Source: Turicimonas muris (lineage in GTDB: Bacteria > Pseudomonadota > Gammaproteobacteria > Burkholderiales > Burkholderiaceae_F). Taken from it: a stretch of 64,000 nt of DNA. The notes under the pieces are model-generated. The model had not been told where the DNA came from. It made no database searches and saw only the letters and a program-made list of their open reading frames with translations. Every line of letters begins with the position of its first letter. The stretch's first letter is position 1. The stretch is from NCBI RefSeq assembly GCF_002221595.1, contig NZ_NHMP01000001.1, forward strand, positions 671,969 through 735,968, written 5' to 3'. Made by a program: the position numbers and the translations under genes. This document shows positions 18,537-28,112 of this stretch, one piece after another.

Positions 18537-19301
18537 ATGACAAAATCTATTTTTACACCCAATGCATTAGAAGGGGAAACGGTCGTAATAACCGGTGCTT
18601 CCAGAGGTATCGGAGCTGCAATTTTTGAAGCTTGCCTGAAAGCGGGAGCTACCGTTATTGGGACCGCGACATCCGAACCCGGAGCTGAAAAGATCACCGC
18701 CAAAGCCAAAGAGCTTGGATTAAAGGGCTGCGGTAAGGTTTTAAATATTGCCGATAGAGTCCAAACCGATGCCTTTGCTGCCGAAGTCGAAAAAGAATTC
18801 GGCGCGGTCAGCGTGCTTATCAATAATGCCGGTATTACCAGAGACACTCTTGCCCTTAGAATGAAAGACGAACAGTGGGATGCCGTTATCGAAACGAATC
18901 TTACCGGCACTTTCCGTCTGACCCGCTGCTTCTTGAAAGGCATGATGAAGGCCCGTAAAGGCAAGATTATTAACCTCTCTTCTATCGTCGGCATGATGGG
19001 CAATGCCGGACAGGCTAACTATGCCGCTGCAAAAGCCGGCTTGATAGCTATGAGTAAGTCTATCGCTCGTGAGCTCGGTGCCCGCGGCATTACCGTCAAT
19101 TGCATTGCTCCGGGATTTATCGCCACCGATATGACCGACGCCCTTTCTGACGATCAGAAGAAAGCTTTGTCTGCACAGATTCCTTTGAGCAGACTCGGAT
19201 CGGTCGGTGATATCGCTAATGCAGCCGTTTTTCTCGCTTCTGATGCCGCTTCCTATATTACCGGACAAGTGATTGAAGTTAACGGCGGAATGCGCATGTA
19301 A
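18537..19301 (+). CDS. fabG: 3-oxoacyl-ACP reductase
   Basis: NADPH-dependent short-chain dehydrogenase that reduces beta-ketoacyl-ACP. 254 residues with the cofactor loop TGASRGIG (19-26), NNAG at 96-99, and the catalytic Ser149-Tyr162-Lys166 (YAAAK). It has a few extra N-terminal residues compared with E. coli FabG and ends in EVNGGMRM as the family does. A terminator follows it. Confidence 0.96.
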   Translation: MTKSIFTPNALEGETVVITGASRGIGAAIFEACLKAGATVIGTATSEPGAEKITAKAKELGLKGCGKVLNIADRVQTDAFAAEVEKEFGAVSVLINNAGITRDTLALRMKDEQWDAVIETNLTGTFRLTRCFLKGMMKARKGKIINLSSIVGMMGNAGQANYAAAKAGLIAMSKSIARELGARGITVNCIAPGFIATDMTDALSDDQKKALSAQIPLSRLGSVGDIANAAVFLASDAASYITGQVIEVNGGMRM

Positions 19302-19371
19302 AAAATTTAAAGAATCCGGCGCCTGTGGTCTGGCCGTACCCGATTTCGTAAAAGGATGGTTGTAATTGCAG

Positions 19372-19411
19372 AAAGGCCGATCGGTGTGTAAACAAGAATG
19401 GCCTTTTTGAG
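19372..19411 (+). terminator. Terminator between fabG and acpP
   Basis: AAAGGCC (19372-19378) pairs with GGCCTTT (19400-19406) and runs into five T in total. The loop is 21 bases and holds a small internal GATC-centred pairing (CCGATCGG). acpP, the most highly expressed gene here, therefore probably has its own promoter; an extended -10-like TGGTAAAAT lies at about 19434-19442. Confidence 0.6.
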
Positions 19412-19503
19412 TAGTACAAAGCTAAATAGGCTCTGGTAAAATAACAAAATTAGGCCTTATGAAGGCAAACCATATTTTTTTTATAAACCAATAGAGGTAA
19501 AAA

Positions 19504-19743
19504 ATGGACAATATCGAACAACAAGTCAAAAAAGTCGTTGCAGAACAGTTGAGCATTAACGAAGCAGACATCAAAGATGACAGCGCTTTCATCGCTGACC
19601 TCGGTGCTGACTCTCTCGACACAGTTGAACTCGTTATGGCTTTGGAAGACAACTTCGGTATCGAAATCCCTGACGAACAACAAGAAAAAATCCAGACAGT
19701 TCAAGACGCTATTGACTTCATCAAGGCCAACAAGAAGGCCTAA
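19504..19743 (+). CDS. acpP: Acyl carrier protein
   Basis: 79-residue acidic carrier of growing acyl chains. The phosphopantetheine attachment site is Ser37 in [12 protein letters not shown]; the group is added by AcpS, encoded at 26.6 kb in this window. Helix II is strongly acidic, as needed for docking to FabH, FabD, FabG and FabF. The start has an AGAGGTAA ribosome-binding site. fabF follows after 28 bases. Confidence 0.98.
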   Translation: MDNIEQQVKKVVAEQLSINEADIKDDSAFIADLGADSLDTVELVMALEDNFGIEIPDEQQEKIQTVQDAIDFIKANKKA

Positions 19744-19771
19744 TTATTAGAAGCACCTCAAGGAGAGTTGA

Positions 19772-20998
19772 ATGCGTAGAGTTGTCGTAACCGGCATCGG
19801 CATGGTCAGCCCGCTGGGAAATGATGCAAAAACCAGCTGGGAAAATGCTCTTGCCGGAAAATCCGGCGTTTCAAAGATCACTCAATTTGATGCCTCCGCT
19901 TTCGGCTCTCAGATTGCCGGTGAAGTTAAAGGCTTTGAAGTAGAAAAATACCTTCCCGCAAAGGAAGCAAGACGTTTCGACAGATTCATTCATTTCGGCG
20001 TTGCTGCCGGTTTGATGGCTCTTGAAGACAGCGGACTTGTTATCGACGATGAGTTGGCTTTGCGGGCCGGATGTGCTATTGGCAGCGGAATCGGTGGTTT
20101 GCCGGAAATCTGCCGCAACTATCAGATGTACATTGATAGAGGCGCCAGAAGAATTTCCCCGTTCCTGATTACCGGCAGTATCGCTAATATGGTCTCCGGG
20201 CAGCTTTCCATCATGAAGAACTTGAAGGGCCCGAGCGTAGCTTACTCTACAGCTTGCACCACCGGTCTTCATAGTATCGGAGAGGCAGCCTGGATGATTA
20301 AGCGCGGAGATGCCGATGTCATGATCGCCGGCGGCGCCGAATCTACCGTTTGTGTATTAGGAGTCGGCGGTTTCGATTCCATGCATGCCTTATCCAGAAG
20401 AAATGACAGCCCTGAAACGGCTTCCAGACCTTTTGATAAGGATAGAGACGGTTTTGTCCTCGGTGAAGGTGCCGGTGTGGTGGTTCTTGAAGATTACGAA
20501 TCTGCTAAGAAACGCGGTGCAGCTATCTACGGTGAAATTTTAGGCTACGGCCTCACCGCAGATGCTCACCATATCACCACGCCAAGCTCCGACGGTCCTC
20601 GCCGCTGCATGCTCAACGCCATTAAACAAGCCGGTGTTAATCCCGATGAAATTGATTACTTGAACGCTCACGGTACTTCTACCGTGGTGGGAGATATCAA
20701 CGAAACAAAGGCGATTAAGGAAGCTTTCGGTGACCACGCTAAGAACATGGTTGTCAATTCGACAAAATCCATGACCGGTCACCTTCTCGGAGGTGCTGGC
20801 GGGATTGAAACCGTATTTTCTTTGCTCGCGCTGAAAAATCAGGTTTCTCCTCCGACAATTAATATTTTTGAGCAGGATCCTGAGTGCGATTTGGATTATT
20901 GCGCTAATACGGCTCGAGATATGAAGATCCGTTATGCCATGAAAAATTCTTTCGGATTTGGTGGAACGAATGGTTCTTTGGTGCTTGGTTCCGTATAA
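19772..20998 (+). CDS. fabF: 3-oxoacyl-ACP synthase II
   Basis: Elongating condensing enzyme acting on acyl-ACP and malonyl-ACP. 408 residues with the Cys162-His300-His337 triad (STACTTGLHS, NAHGTST, KSMTGHLLG) and the terminal FGFGGTNGSLVLG motif. It is complete and lies 28 bases after acpP with an AAGGAGAG ribosome-binding site. A clear terminator follows, ending the fatty-acid cluster. Confidence 0.97.
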   Translation: MRRVVVTGIGMVSPLGNDAKTSWENALAGKSGVSKITQFDASAFGSQIAGEVKGFEVEKYLPAKEARRFDRFIHFGVAAGLMALEDSGLVIDDELALRAGCAIGSGIGGLPEICRNYQMYIDRGARRISPFLITGSIANMVSGQLSIMKNLKGPSVAYSTACTTGLHSIGEAAWMIKRGDADVMIAGGAESTVCVLGVGGFDSMHALSRRNDSPETASRPFDKDRDGFVLGEGAGVVVLEDYESAKKRGAAIYGEILGYGLTADAHHITTPSSDGPRRCMLNAIKQAGVNPDEIDYLNAHGTSTVVGDINETKAIKEAFGDHAKNMVVNSTKSMTGHLLGGAGGIETVFSLLALKNQVSPPTINIFEQDPECDLDYCANTARDMKIRYAMKNSFGFGGTNGSLVLGSV

Positions 20999-21024
20999 CT
21001 TAATTACAAAAATGTAGTTTGTTG

Positions 21025-21050
21025 GGGTACGTTTTTACGACGTACCCTTT
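21025..21050 (+). terminator. Terminator after fabF
   Basis: GGGTACG (21025-21031) pairs with CGTACCC (21041-21047) around a nine-base loop and is followed by TTT. It lies 26 bases after the fabF stop. Confidence 0.7.
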
Positions 21051-21132
21051 CGCATTTTTCGAACAACTTGTCCATATGGATTCAATCCGTTTTGGAGCCA
21101 TCCGGACAAGTGGCTCAACCGAATAGAGAGAT

Positions 21133-22926
21133 ATGCAAAATATTAGAAATTTTTCCATCATTGCTCATATCGACCATGGGAAATCTACACTGGCTGACCG
21201 CTTAATCCAGCGATGCGGCGGACTCTCAGACAGAGAGATGGAATCTCAGGTTCTCGACTCGATGGACCTGGAAAAAGAACGTGGAATTACGATTAAAGCT
21301 CAAACGGCTTCGTTAAATTACAAAGCTAAAGACGGCAATACTTATCAGCTAAACCTGATTGATACCCCGGGACACGTTGACTTCAGCTATGAGGTCAGCA
21401 GATCCTTGTCTGCTTGTGAAGGCGCTTTATTGGTGGTGGATGCTACCCAAGGCGTGGAAGCTCAGACCGTAGCTAACTGCTACACCGCCATTGAACTCGG
21501 TGTTGAAGTTTTGCCGATCCTCAACAAGATGGATTTGCAAAGTGCGAATCCTGACGAGGCAAAAGAAGAAATCGAAGAAGTGATCGGTCTCGATGCTACT
21601 GATGCCGTTGAGGCTTCGGCTAAAACCGGCATGGGTATCGATGAAATCTTAGAAAGAATTGTCGAGAGAGTACCTGCTCCTAAGGGCGACCCGGAAGCTC
21701 CTTTACAGGCTTTGATTATCGACTCCTGGTATGACAGTTACGTCGGTGTGGTTATGCTAGTCCGAGTCGTTAACGGCACAATTAAACCTAAGGATAAAAT
21801 CAACTTGATGGCTACTAACGCTAATCACTTGGTTGAACAGGTCGGTGTTTTCACTCCGAAGTCTCAGACAAAAAGTGAATTGACGGCAGGGCAGGTAGGT
21901 TTTGTTATTGCTGGCATCAAAGAGCTGAAAGATGCCCGTGTGGGTGATACCGTGACGTTGACTCAAAAACCGGCTTCTGCGCCTCTTCCTGGCTTTAAAG
22001 AAGTCAAGAGCCAGGTGTTTGCCGGTCTCTATCCTGTTGAATCCAATCAATACGAAGCTTTGCGCGATGCATTGACCAAACTTCAGCTCAATGATGCTGC
22101 TTTGCATTTTGAGCCTGAGGTTTCTCAGGCTTTGGGGTTCGGCTTCCGCGCAGGTTTCTTGGGCTTGCTGCACATGGATATTGTGCAGGAGAGATTGGAG
22201 CGCGAGTACAATATGGATCTCATCACAACGGCGCCTAGCGTAGTCTACGAGGTACTGATGAGAAACGGCGACGTTATCCACGTTGAAAACCCGTCCAAGC
22301 TGCCCCCTGTAGAAAAAATTGCTGAAATCCGTGAGCCAATCGATGCTGTCACGATTTTTGTGCCGGATGAATACGTGGGTCCTGTGATGACTCTTTGCAA
22401 CCAAAAGAGAGGTGTTCAGCTCGATTTGGCCTACCACGGTAGACAAGTGCATCTTCATTACGATTTGCCTTTGGCAGAAATCGTCCTCGATTTCTTCGAT
22501 AAGCTCAAATCCTTGACCCGCGGTTACGCTTCCATGGACTATGAGTTCAAGGAGTACCGTGCGGCAGACGTTGTGAAGATTGATATTTTGATTAATGGAG
22601 ACAAAGTCGATGCGTTGTCCTCCATCGTTCATCGAGCCAACTCGGTGGCCAGAGGCCGTGAAATCGTTTCCAAGATGCGCAGCATCATTCCTCGTCAGAT
22701 GTATGACGTGGCAATTCAAGCTGTCATCGGTGTTAATGTCATTGCCCGTGAGAATGTTAAAGCTCTAAGAAAGAATGTGTTGGCTAAGTGCTACGGTGGC
22801 GATATTACCCGTAAGCGTAAATTGCTTGAAAAGCAGAAAGCCGGTAAGAAACGTATGAAGCAGGTCGGTACGGTGGAAATTCCACAGGAAGCCTTCCTTG
22901 CCATCCTTCAACAAGACGACAAATAG
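21133..22926 (+). CDS. lepA: Elongation factor 4 (LepA)
   Basis: Ribosome-associated GTPase linked to back-translocation and 30S assembly. 597 residues: GTPase motifs [10 protein letters not shown] (G1), DTPGHVDF (G3) and NKMD (G4), switch I region RGITIKAQ, domain II, an EF-G-like domain IV-less core and the LepA-specific C-terminal domain ending in [18 protein letters not shown]...GKKRMK. First gene of a tight operon reaching nagZ; lepB starts 13 bases later, as in most proteobacteria. Confidence 0.97.
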   Translation: MQNIRNFSIIAHIDHGKSTLADRLIQRCGGLSDREMESQVLDSMDLEKERGITIKAQTASLNYKAKDGNTYQLNLIDTPGHVDFSYEVSRSLSACEGALLVVDATQGVEAQTVANCYTAIELGVEVLPILNKMDLQSANPDEAKEEIEEVIGLDATDAVEASAKTGMGIDEILERIVERVPAPKGDPEAPLQALIIDSWYDSYVGVVMLVRVVNGTIKPKDKINLMATNANHLVEQVGVFTPKSQTKSELTAGQVGFVIAGIKELKDARVGDTVTLTQKPASAPLPGFKEVKSQVFAGLYPVESNQYEALRDALTKLQLNDAALHFEPEVSQALGFGFRAGFLGLLHMDIVQERLEREYNMDLITTAPSVVYEVLMRNGDVIHVENPSKLPPVEKIAEIREPIDAVTIFVPDEYVGPVMTLCNQKRGVQLDLAYHGRQVHLHYDLPLAEIVLDFFDKLKSLTRGYASMDYEFKEYRAADVVKIDILINGDKVDALSSIVHRANSVARGREIVSKMRSIIPRQMYDVAIQAVIGVNVIARENVKALRKNVLAKCYGGDITRKRKLLEKQKAGKKRMKQVGTVEIPQEAFLAILQQDDK

Positions 22927-22939
22927 TAAGAGTTAAGAA

Positions 22940-23830
22940 ATGAATTTTGCGTTGATTTTATTTGTTTTGACAGTAGTCACTGGCTGCTTCTGGTTGCTTG
23001 ACGTATTCGTACTGGCTCCGACCAGAAAAAAAGAGGCTCAGGACGAATTGAGAGCTTTTGATGCTGATAATGCTGAGGCCTTAAGAAGAGGTGAAAAAAC
23101 GGTAGAGGCTGCAAGAAATGCGATTTTGATTCGCGCCAAGGAACGTCCTCGCTGGTTGGAATACACAGCAGGATTTTTCCCGATTATTTTCTTTATTTTT
23201 GTCCTCCGTTCTTTCCTCTTTGAACCGTTCAGAATCCCGAGCGGCTCCATGATGCCGACACTGGAAACAGGAGATATGATTCTGGTCAACAAATACACCT
23301 ACGGTCTGCGTATTCCTGTCCTGAATACCAAGATTTTGGACGTGGGTGAACCACAGAGAGGCGATGTCGTCGTGTTCAAGTATCCGCCTAACCCGGATAT
23401 TGACTACATCAAGCGTGTAGTCGGCTTGCCCGGCGATAAGATTTCTTATATCAACAAAAAATTGGAAGTCAACGGTGTTCCCGTTCCATTGAAGGATGAC
23501 GGTACATATTTTGACGAACATAAGATGCAGGAACTTATCCAGAGCGAAGAGAAGCTCGGAGAGACAACACATAAGATTCTGACAGACAAATACACGCCGT
23601 CAGGTGCCTACGCTCTTCCGACCCATACTGATCCGAAGGCTTGCGAGTATGTCCCGGGTGGATTGGTCTGTACCGTACCTAAAGACAAGTACTTTGTCTT
23701 GGGCGATAACCGAGATAATTCTGAGGACAGCCGTTATTGGGGCTTTGTACCGGAAAAAAATCTCGTAGGTAAAGCCTTTATAGTTTGGCTCAATGTTTCT
23801 AAACCAAGCAGAATTGGATTCTTTGACTAA
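22940..23830 (+). CDS. lepB: Signal peptidase I
   Basis: Inner-membrane serine protease that removes signal peptides, which the autotransporters and other exported proteins of this window need. 296 residues with a membrane anchor at residues 3-25, a second at about 75-93, catalytic Ser103 (PSGSMMPTL) and Lys158 (YIKRVVGLPGD), and the conserved GDNRDNSEDSRYWGFV near the end. It follows lepA by 13 bases and precedes rnc by 11. Confidence 0.96.
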   Translation: MNFALILFVLTVVTGCFWLLDVFVLAPTRKKEAQDELRAFDADNAEALRRGEKTVEAARNAILIRAKERPRWLEYTAGFFPIIFFIFVLRSFLFEPFRIPSGSMMPTLETGDMILVNKYTYGLRIPVLNTKILDVGEPQRGDVVVFKYPPNPDIDYIKRVVGLPGDKISYINKKLEVNGVPVPLKDDGTYFDEHKMQELIQSEEKLGETTHKILTDKYTPSGAYALPTHTDPKACEYVPGGLVCTVPKDKYFVLGDNRDNSEDSRYWGFVPEKNLVGKAFIVWLNVSKPSRIGFFD

Positions 23831-23841
23831 GGAGGAAGAAA

Positions 23842-24522
23842 ATGCTTCCATTAGAAGAATTGGAAAAGAGAATTGGGTATACGTTCAAAAATAAAAAATA
23901 CTTGAAACGGGCAGTAACCCATCGCTCCTTTTCCTCCGAACACAATGAAAGGCTGGAGTTTTTAGGAGATTCTGTTCTTGGATGCGTCATTGGTTATGCG
24001 CTTTTTCAGAAAGAGGATCACTTCAATGAAGGTTCTCTCTCAAGGGTTAGAGCCAATTTAGTCAAAATGCAGACCCTAGCCGAAATCGGAGAGAAAATCG
24101 GTGTCTGGGAATTCCTCTGCGTAGGCGAGGGTGAAATGCACCAAGGAGGAAACAGACGTCCGTCAACCATGTCTGACGCAGTTGAGGCCATATTTGGGGC
24201 AATATTCATCGACGGGGGCTTCGAACAGGCGCAAACTGTCATTATTCGATTGTATGAGCCGATGTTAAGCCAATTAACTGCAGCGACTCTCGGTAAAGAT
24301 GCGAAGACAATGCTTCAGGAGGTTTTGCAAAGCAAGCATCTTGGTCTTCCTTCATACGAAGTCGTTGATGTCAAAGGCGCAGCCCACGAACAGGAATTTG
24401 TGGTTGAGGCTGTGATTTCCAAGCTGGGCGTTGTTACTACCGGAGTGGGAAGATCACGTCGCCAAGCAGAACAGGAGGCCGCCCAGAAAGCTCTAACGAC
24501 CGAAGCTATTAAAAATTTATAA
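23842..24522 (+). CDS. rnc: Ribonuclease III
   Basis: Double-strand-specific endonuclease for rRNA and mRNA processing. 226 residues: catalytic domain with NERLEFLGDSVL (Glu36, Glu39, Asp43) and DAVEAIFGAIFIDGG (second acidic pair), then a C-terminal double-stranded-RNA-binding domain with SRRQAEQEAAQKAL. The start has an AAGGAGGAA ribosome-binding site. It sits in the conserved lepB-rnc-era order. Confidence 0.97.
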   Translation: MLPLEELEKRIGYTFKNKKYLKRAVTHRSFSSEHNERLEFLGDSVLGCVIGYALFQKEDHFNEGSLSRVRANLVKMQTLAEIGEKIGVWEFLCVGEGEMHQGGNRRPSTMSDAVEAIFGAIFIDGGFEQAQTVIIRLYEPMLSQLTAATLGKDAKTMLQEVLQSKHLGLPSYEVVDVKGAAHEQEFVVEAVISKLGVVTTGVGRSRRQAEQEAAQKALTTEAIKNL

Positions 24523-24534
24523 AGGCTTTAAGTT

Positions 24535-25434
24535 ATGACAGAAAAAATTGAAGACTTTCGCAGTGGATATGTTGCAGTAATCGGACGCCCAAATGTCGGC
24601 AAGAGTACTTTAATTAACGCTCTTGTCGGTGAGAAGGTCAGCATTACAAGCAAGAAACCTCAGACCACCAGAGACAGAATTATGGGTGTTCTGACCACGG
24701 AAGATGCCCAGTACATCTTCGTGGATACGCCGGGATTTCAGACCAAGCATTCTTCCGAACTTCTCGACAGAATGAATAAGTCTGTTAAGAGCAGCTTGTC
24801 CGACGTTGATGCAGTTGTCATGGTCATTGAATCTACCGGCTGGAGACCGGAAGATGAAGAAGTTTTGAAGTTGCTTCCGCACGATGCTAAGAATGTAATC
24901 CTTGCCATTAACAAGACCGATGAAGTCAAGGAAAGCGAAGTGATTTTGCCATTGATTCAAGAGTCAATGAAGAAATTCGCCTTCGCTGACGTCGTTCCTG
25001 TTAGCGCTGAAAAGAATCACCAGCTCGATGTTCTTCTTCAAGTCATTAGGAAATTCCTCCCGGAAGGCGATAAGCTCTTCGAAGACGATATCTATACCGA
25101 TAAGTCCCCACGCTTCTTGGCGGCTGAAATTATTCGTGAAAAGGCTTTCCGTTTGCTCGGCGATGAACTTCCTTACGGTGTTGCCGTCATGATCGATAAG
25201 TGGGAAGAAAACGATCAAGGTGCAAGAATCTTCGCTACGTTGATCGTTAACCGTGAAAGCCACAAGGGCATCGTCATTGGAGAAAAAGGCTCCAAACTTA
25301 GGGAAATTTCCAGACTTGCCAGAGAAGACATTTCTGCAATGTTAGGTAAAAAGGTATATCTTGAAGTATGGGTGCGCGTCCGCAAAGGTTGGGGTGACGA
25401 CGCAGCCGTACTGAAATCATTGGGATATGAATAA
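24535..25434 (+). CDS. era: GTPase Era
   Basis: Essential 16S rRNA-binding GTPase for 30S maturation. 299 residues: G1 GRPNVGKSTL, G2 SKKPQTTRD, G3 DTPG, G4 NKTD, then a KH domain with IGEKGSKLREISRLAREDI and a C-terminal VRVRKGWGDD. The last eight bases overlap recO. Confidence 0.97.
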   Translation: MTEKIEDFRSGYVAVIGRPNVGKSTLINALVGEKVSITSKKPQTTRDRIMGVLTTEDAQYIFVDTPGFQTKHSSELLDRMNKSVKSSLSDVDAVVMVIESTGWRPEDEEVLKLLPHDAKNVILAINKTDEVKESEVILPLIQESMKKFAFADVVPVSAEKNHQLDVLLQVIRKFLPEGDKLFEDDIYTDKSPRFLAAEIIREKAFRLLGDELPYGVAVMIDKWEENDQGARIFATLIVNRESHKGIVIGEKGSKLREISRLAREDISAMLGKKVYLEVWVRVRKGWGDDAAVLKSLGYE

Positions 25435-26125
25435 TCAAAGAGAGCCGGATAATCGAGTCAGCCATCAGCCTGCGTTTGTTCTCCACACTTACCCGTGGAA
25501 GGAGACTAGTTTAATTGTTGATGTTCTGACCAGAGATTACGGCCGGCTTTCTTTAGTGGCCAGAGGGGCAAAAAGACCTATGTCGCAATATCGCGGTATG
25601 TTGTGTCCTTTTTGCCCTCTTGCTGTTTCTTTCAGCGGAAAAGGCGATATTAAAATATTGACGAAGTGCGAGTGGCACGGGACGCTTATGCTTCCGGACA
25701 CTGTTTTGATGTCGGCTTTCTACATGAATGAAATTCTTGTGCGTCTTCTGCCCAAGAGGGAACCGGTTCCAAAGCTGTTTCATTCTTATTTCACAACCTT
25801 AAGGAACTTAGCGGACAAAAATAAACCGCATGTGAGTCTGCGAATTTTTGAGCTGGATTTGTTGGAAACTCTAGGCTACGGAGTACCTGAGCTTAGGGAA
25901 GGCACTAATTACCAGTTTGTCCGCGGCGATTGGATTCAAAACACGCAAACCCCTGAGTCTACAGGGGTTGCATGGTATACGCTGGCAGCAATGCGGGAAC
26001 GCAGGATTAAAGAAGGAGCCCAAGAAAAAGAAGTTAAGGGTATTATTCGGGACGTGATTTCTTTTTACTTAGACGATAAACCCGTAAATACTCGCAAAAT
26101 ATTAAGCGAGCTGAAGAAGTTTTAA
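25427..26125 (+). CDS. recO: DNA repair protein RecO
   Basis: Recombination mediator that loads RecA with RecR on SSB-coated DNA. 232 residues: N-terminal OB fold (AFVLHTYPWKETSLIVDVLTRDYGRLSLVARGAKR) and a helical C-terminal part. The zinc-finger cysteines of some RecO proteins are absent, as in other proteobacteria. It overlaps era by eight bases. In most Gamma- and Betaproteobacteria pdxJ follows; here a DUF805 membrane protein does. Confidence 0.93.
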   Translation: MNNQREPDNRVSHQPAFVLHTYPWKETSLIVDVLTRDYGRLSLVARGAKRPMSQYRGMLCPFCPLAVSFSGKGDIKILTKCEWHGTLMLPDTVLMSAFYMNEILVRLLPKREPVPKLFHSYFTTLRNLADKNKPHVSLRIFELDLLETLGYGVPELREGTNYQFVRGDWIQNTQTPESTGVAWYTLAAMRERRIKEGAQEKEVKGIIRDVISFYLDDKPVNTRKILSELKKF

Positions 26126-26129
26126 ATTT

Positions 26130-26651
26130 ATGCGTAACCCGACTCCCGGAAAAAATCCATTTGAACTTGGTTCTTACATTGACCGTTTCCCTTTAGTTTT
26201 TCAATGGCTCTACATCGATCTCAACCGTGATTTCTTTAAATTAAAAGGACGCACTGGTGTCTCTCGCTTCTGGGCGATGTATATCTTTTCGTTTATTTTT
26301 CTAGGCATCGTTTACTGGATTTGCGAAAAACTTGCCACGACAGTTATCGTGTATTTTTCGCTTCTCCTTATCGGCTGGCTTTACGTCGCGATTCCCTGTG
26401 TTTCTATTGGCGTCAGACGCCTTCACGATATGGGTAAGCCCGGCTTTTTGTCTGTATTTCCTCAGTTCGGCACTTTCTTTATGACCATTTGCGTGGCATT
26501 CCAAGAAATTCCGGCGCTTCCGATTACTTTGGCCGTGGTGGCAATGTCCGTTATTCCGTTGATCTTTATGTCGTTGCCGGGCGAGAAAAAAGCAAATAAA
26601 TACGGTAACCCGTGCAATGACAGCATGGATGTGCTGAAGGAGTTCAATTGA
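26130..26651 (+). CDS. DUF805 family inner-membrane protein
   Basis: 173 residues with about four membrane segments (roughly residues 46-66, 72-92, 112-130 and 134-152). The family hallmark is an N-terminal FKLKGRTGVSRFW and the cytosolic IGVRRLHDMGKPGF between the second and third segments. Function unknown. It occupies the place of pdxJ between recO and acpS, starts five bases after recO and overlaps acpS by four, so it belongs to the operon. Confidence 0.85.
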   Translation: MRNPTPGKNPFELGSYIDRFPLVFQWLYIDLNRDFFKLKGRTGVSRFWAMYIFSFIFLGIVYWICEKLATTVIVYFSLLLIGWLYVAIPCVSIGVRRLHDMGKPGFLSVFPQFGTFFMTICVAFQEIPALPITLAVVAMSVIPLIFMSLPGEKKANKYGNPCNDSMDVLKEFN

Positions 26652-27049
26652 TAACCGGCATTGGATGTGATGTTGTGGAACTTGAAAGGATTGAGAAAGT
26701 TCTGCAAAGACACGAAAAGGCTTTCTTAGATAAGGTCCTTAGCTTTTCCGAGCTTGAGACCTACCATAAAAGAAAGGCCGGAAATTCCAAGAGAGGTTTG
26801 GCTTTTGCTGCTTCCCGTTGGGCTGCAAAAGAAGCCTTTTCCAAAGCTCTGGGTACGGGGATACGTGACCAGGTTAGGCTCACGGACATTTCTGTAAAGA
26901 ATAACGAACTCGGCGCTCCTTATTTGGTTTTCTCAGGAGAGCTTAAAGAGTTAGTGCAGAAAATGGGGCTCGACTGCTTCATTTCGCTCAGTGATACTGA
27001 TAAAGTCTGCATGGCTGTCGCCGTGTGTGAAAGGAAAAATAATGGATAA
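26648..27049 (+). CDS. acpS: Holo-ACP synthase
   Basis: Transfers 4'-phosphopantetheine from CoA to Ser37 of AcpP. 133 residues with the N-terminal GIGCDVVELERI (Mg-binding Asp) and the central RWAAKEAFSKALGTG (Glu) of the family. The start is TTG 26648 inside the DUF805 stop region (four-base overlap); no ATG is available before the essential GIGCD motif. It overlaps nagZ by eight bases. Confidence 0.96.
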   Translation: MITGIGCDVVELERIEKVLQRHEKAFLDKVLSFSELETYHKRKAGNSKRGLAFAASRWAAKEAFSKALGTGIRDQVRLTDISVKNNELGAPYLVFSGELKELVQKMGLDCFISLSDTDKVCMAVAVCERKNNG

Positions 27050-28112
27050 AATTGAAAGACCGTTAGGTCCGTTAGTGGTCGATATCAGCGGAACGACGCT
27101 GACTAACGATGAAATTAAAACACTTCAGCACCCTCTTGTCGGGATGGTCATTCTATTTACCCGTAACTTTGAAAATATCGAGCAGCTTCGAACTTTAACC
27201 CATGATATTCATGCTTTAAGAAATCCTCCACTGTTGATTGGAGTGGATCATGAAGGAGGAAGAATCCAACGATTCCGTCAAGGATTTACTCAGATTCCGT
27301 CCATGAAGTCTTTAGGTGAGCTCTATGATACCGATTCGCAAAGAGCCCATGCATTGACAGGTGCCTGCGGTCTGGTTATGGCAGCTGAACTTCGTGCATG
27401 CGAAGTTGACTTCACTTTTGCTCCATGTTTGGATTTGGACTACGGACAAAGCACCGTTATCGGCAACCGTTCTTTCCACAGAAATCCGAAGGTTGTTTCC
27501 ATTCTTTCCACGGCTTTGATTTGCGGCATGGCAGAAGCCGGCATGGCTAATTGCGGCAAGCATTTCCCGGGCCACGGCTATGCAAAAGCCGATTCCCACA
27601 TTGAATTGCCTGAAGACGATAGACCTCTTTCCGATATCAGAAGCAACGACGAAGCTCCTTATCAGTCTTTAGGTACGCTTTTGACTTCCGTTATGCCGGC
27701 ACATGTGGTGTATCCGCAAGTAGATTCTTCGCCTGCGGGTTTCTCTAAGAAATGGCTCAAAGACGAGTTAAGAGGGAGATTAGGCTTTAATGGATTGATT
27801 TTCAGCGATGACCTTTCCATGAAGGGGGCTGCAGAAGTCGGAGATATTACGGCGCGCTGTGAAGCTGCTTTATCTGCCGGATGCGATATGGTTCTTATCT
27901 GCAATGACCCGGAAGGTGTTTCTAAGGTGCTCAATAACCAGCGTTGGATTAGAACCAAGCTCTTCGATGAAAGACTCGGACGCCTGCAGCCTAAAGGTAA
28001 GTTCCCAAGCAGAGAGGGGTTGGTACTGAGCTCTAACTATCAGGCTTGCGTAAAACTTATCAATGACTTTAACGCTGAATTAGCCAAGAAAGATTCAAAT
28101 CAATCAATCTGA
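27042..28112 (+). CDS. nagZ: Beta-N-acetylhexosaminidase (cell-wall recycling)
   Basis: Cytoplasmic family 3 glycoside hydrolase that removes GlcNAc from anhydro-muropeptides. 356 residues from ATG 27042, which has AAGGAA upstream; the open frame extends 51 bases further into acpS. Motifs: GVDHEGGRIQRF, the NagZ loop GKHFPGHGYAKADSH and the nucleophile Asp in FSDDLSMKGA. The tail of about 25 residues after the barrel lacks a recognised domain. Last gene of the lepA operon; its end overlaps the convergent PIN gene by nine bases. Confidence 0.95.
   Translation: MDKIERPLGPLVVDISGTTLTNDEIKTLQHPLVGMVILFTRNFENIEQLRTLTHDIHALRNPPLLIGVDHEGGRIQRFRQGFTQIPSMKSLGELYDTDSQRAHALTGACGLVMAAELRACEVDFTFAPCLDLDYGQSTVIGNRSFHRNPKVVSILSTALICGMAEAGMANCGKHFPGHGYAKADSHIELPEDDRPLSDIRSNDEAPYQSLGTLLTSVMPAHVVYPQVDSSPAGFSKKWLKDELRGRLGFNGLIFSDDLSMKGAAEVGDITARCEAALSAGCDMVLICNDPEGVSKVLNNQRWIRTKLFDERLGRLQPKGKFPSREGLVLSSNYQACVKLINDFNAELAKKDSNQSI

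Noticed and set aside
21757..22719. 320-codon minus-strand frame within lepA
   Set aside because: Antisense shadow of lepA; long only because of codon bias.
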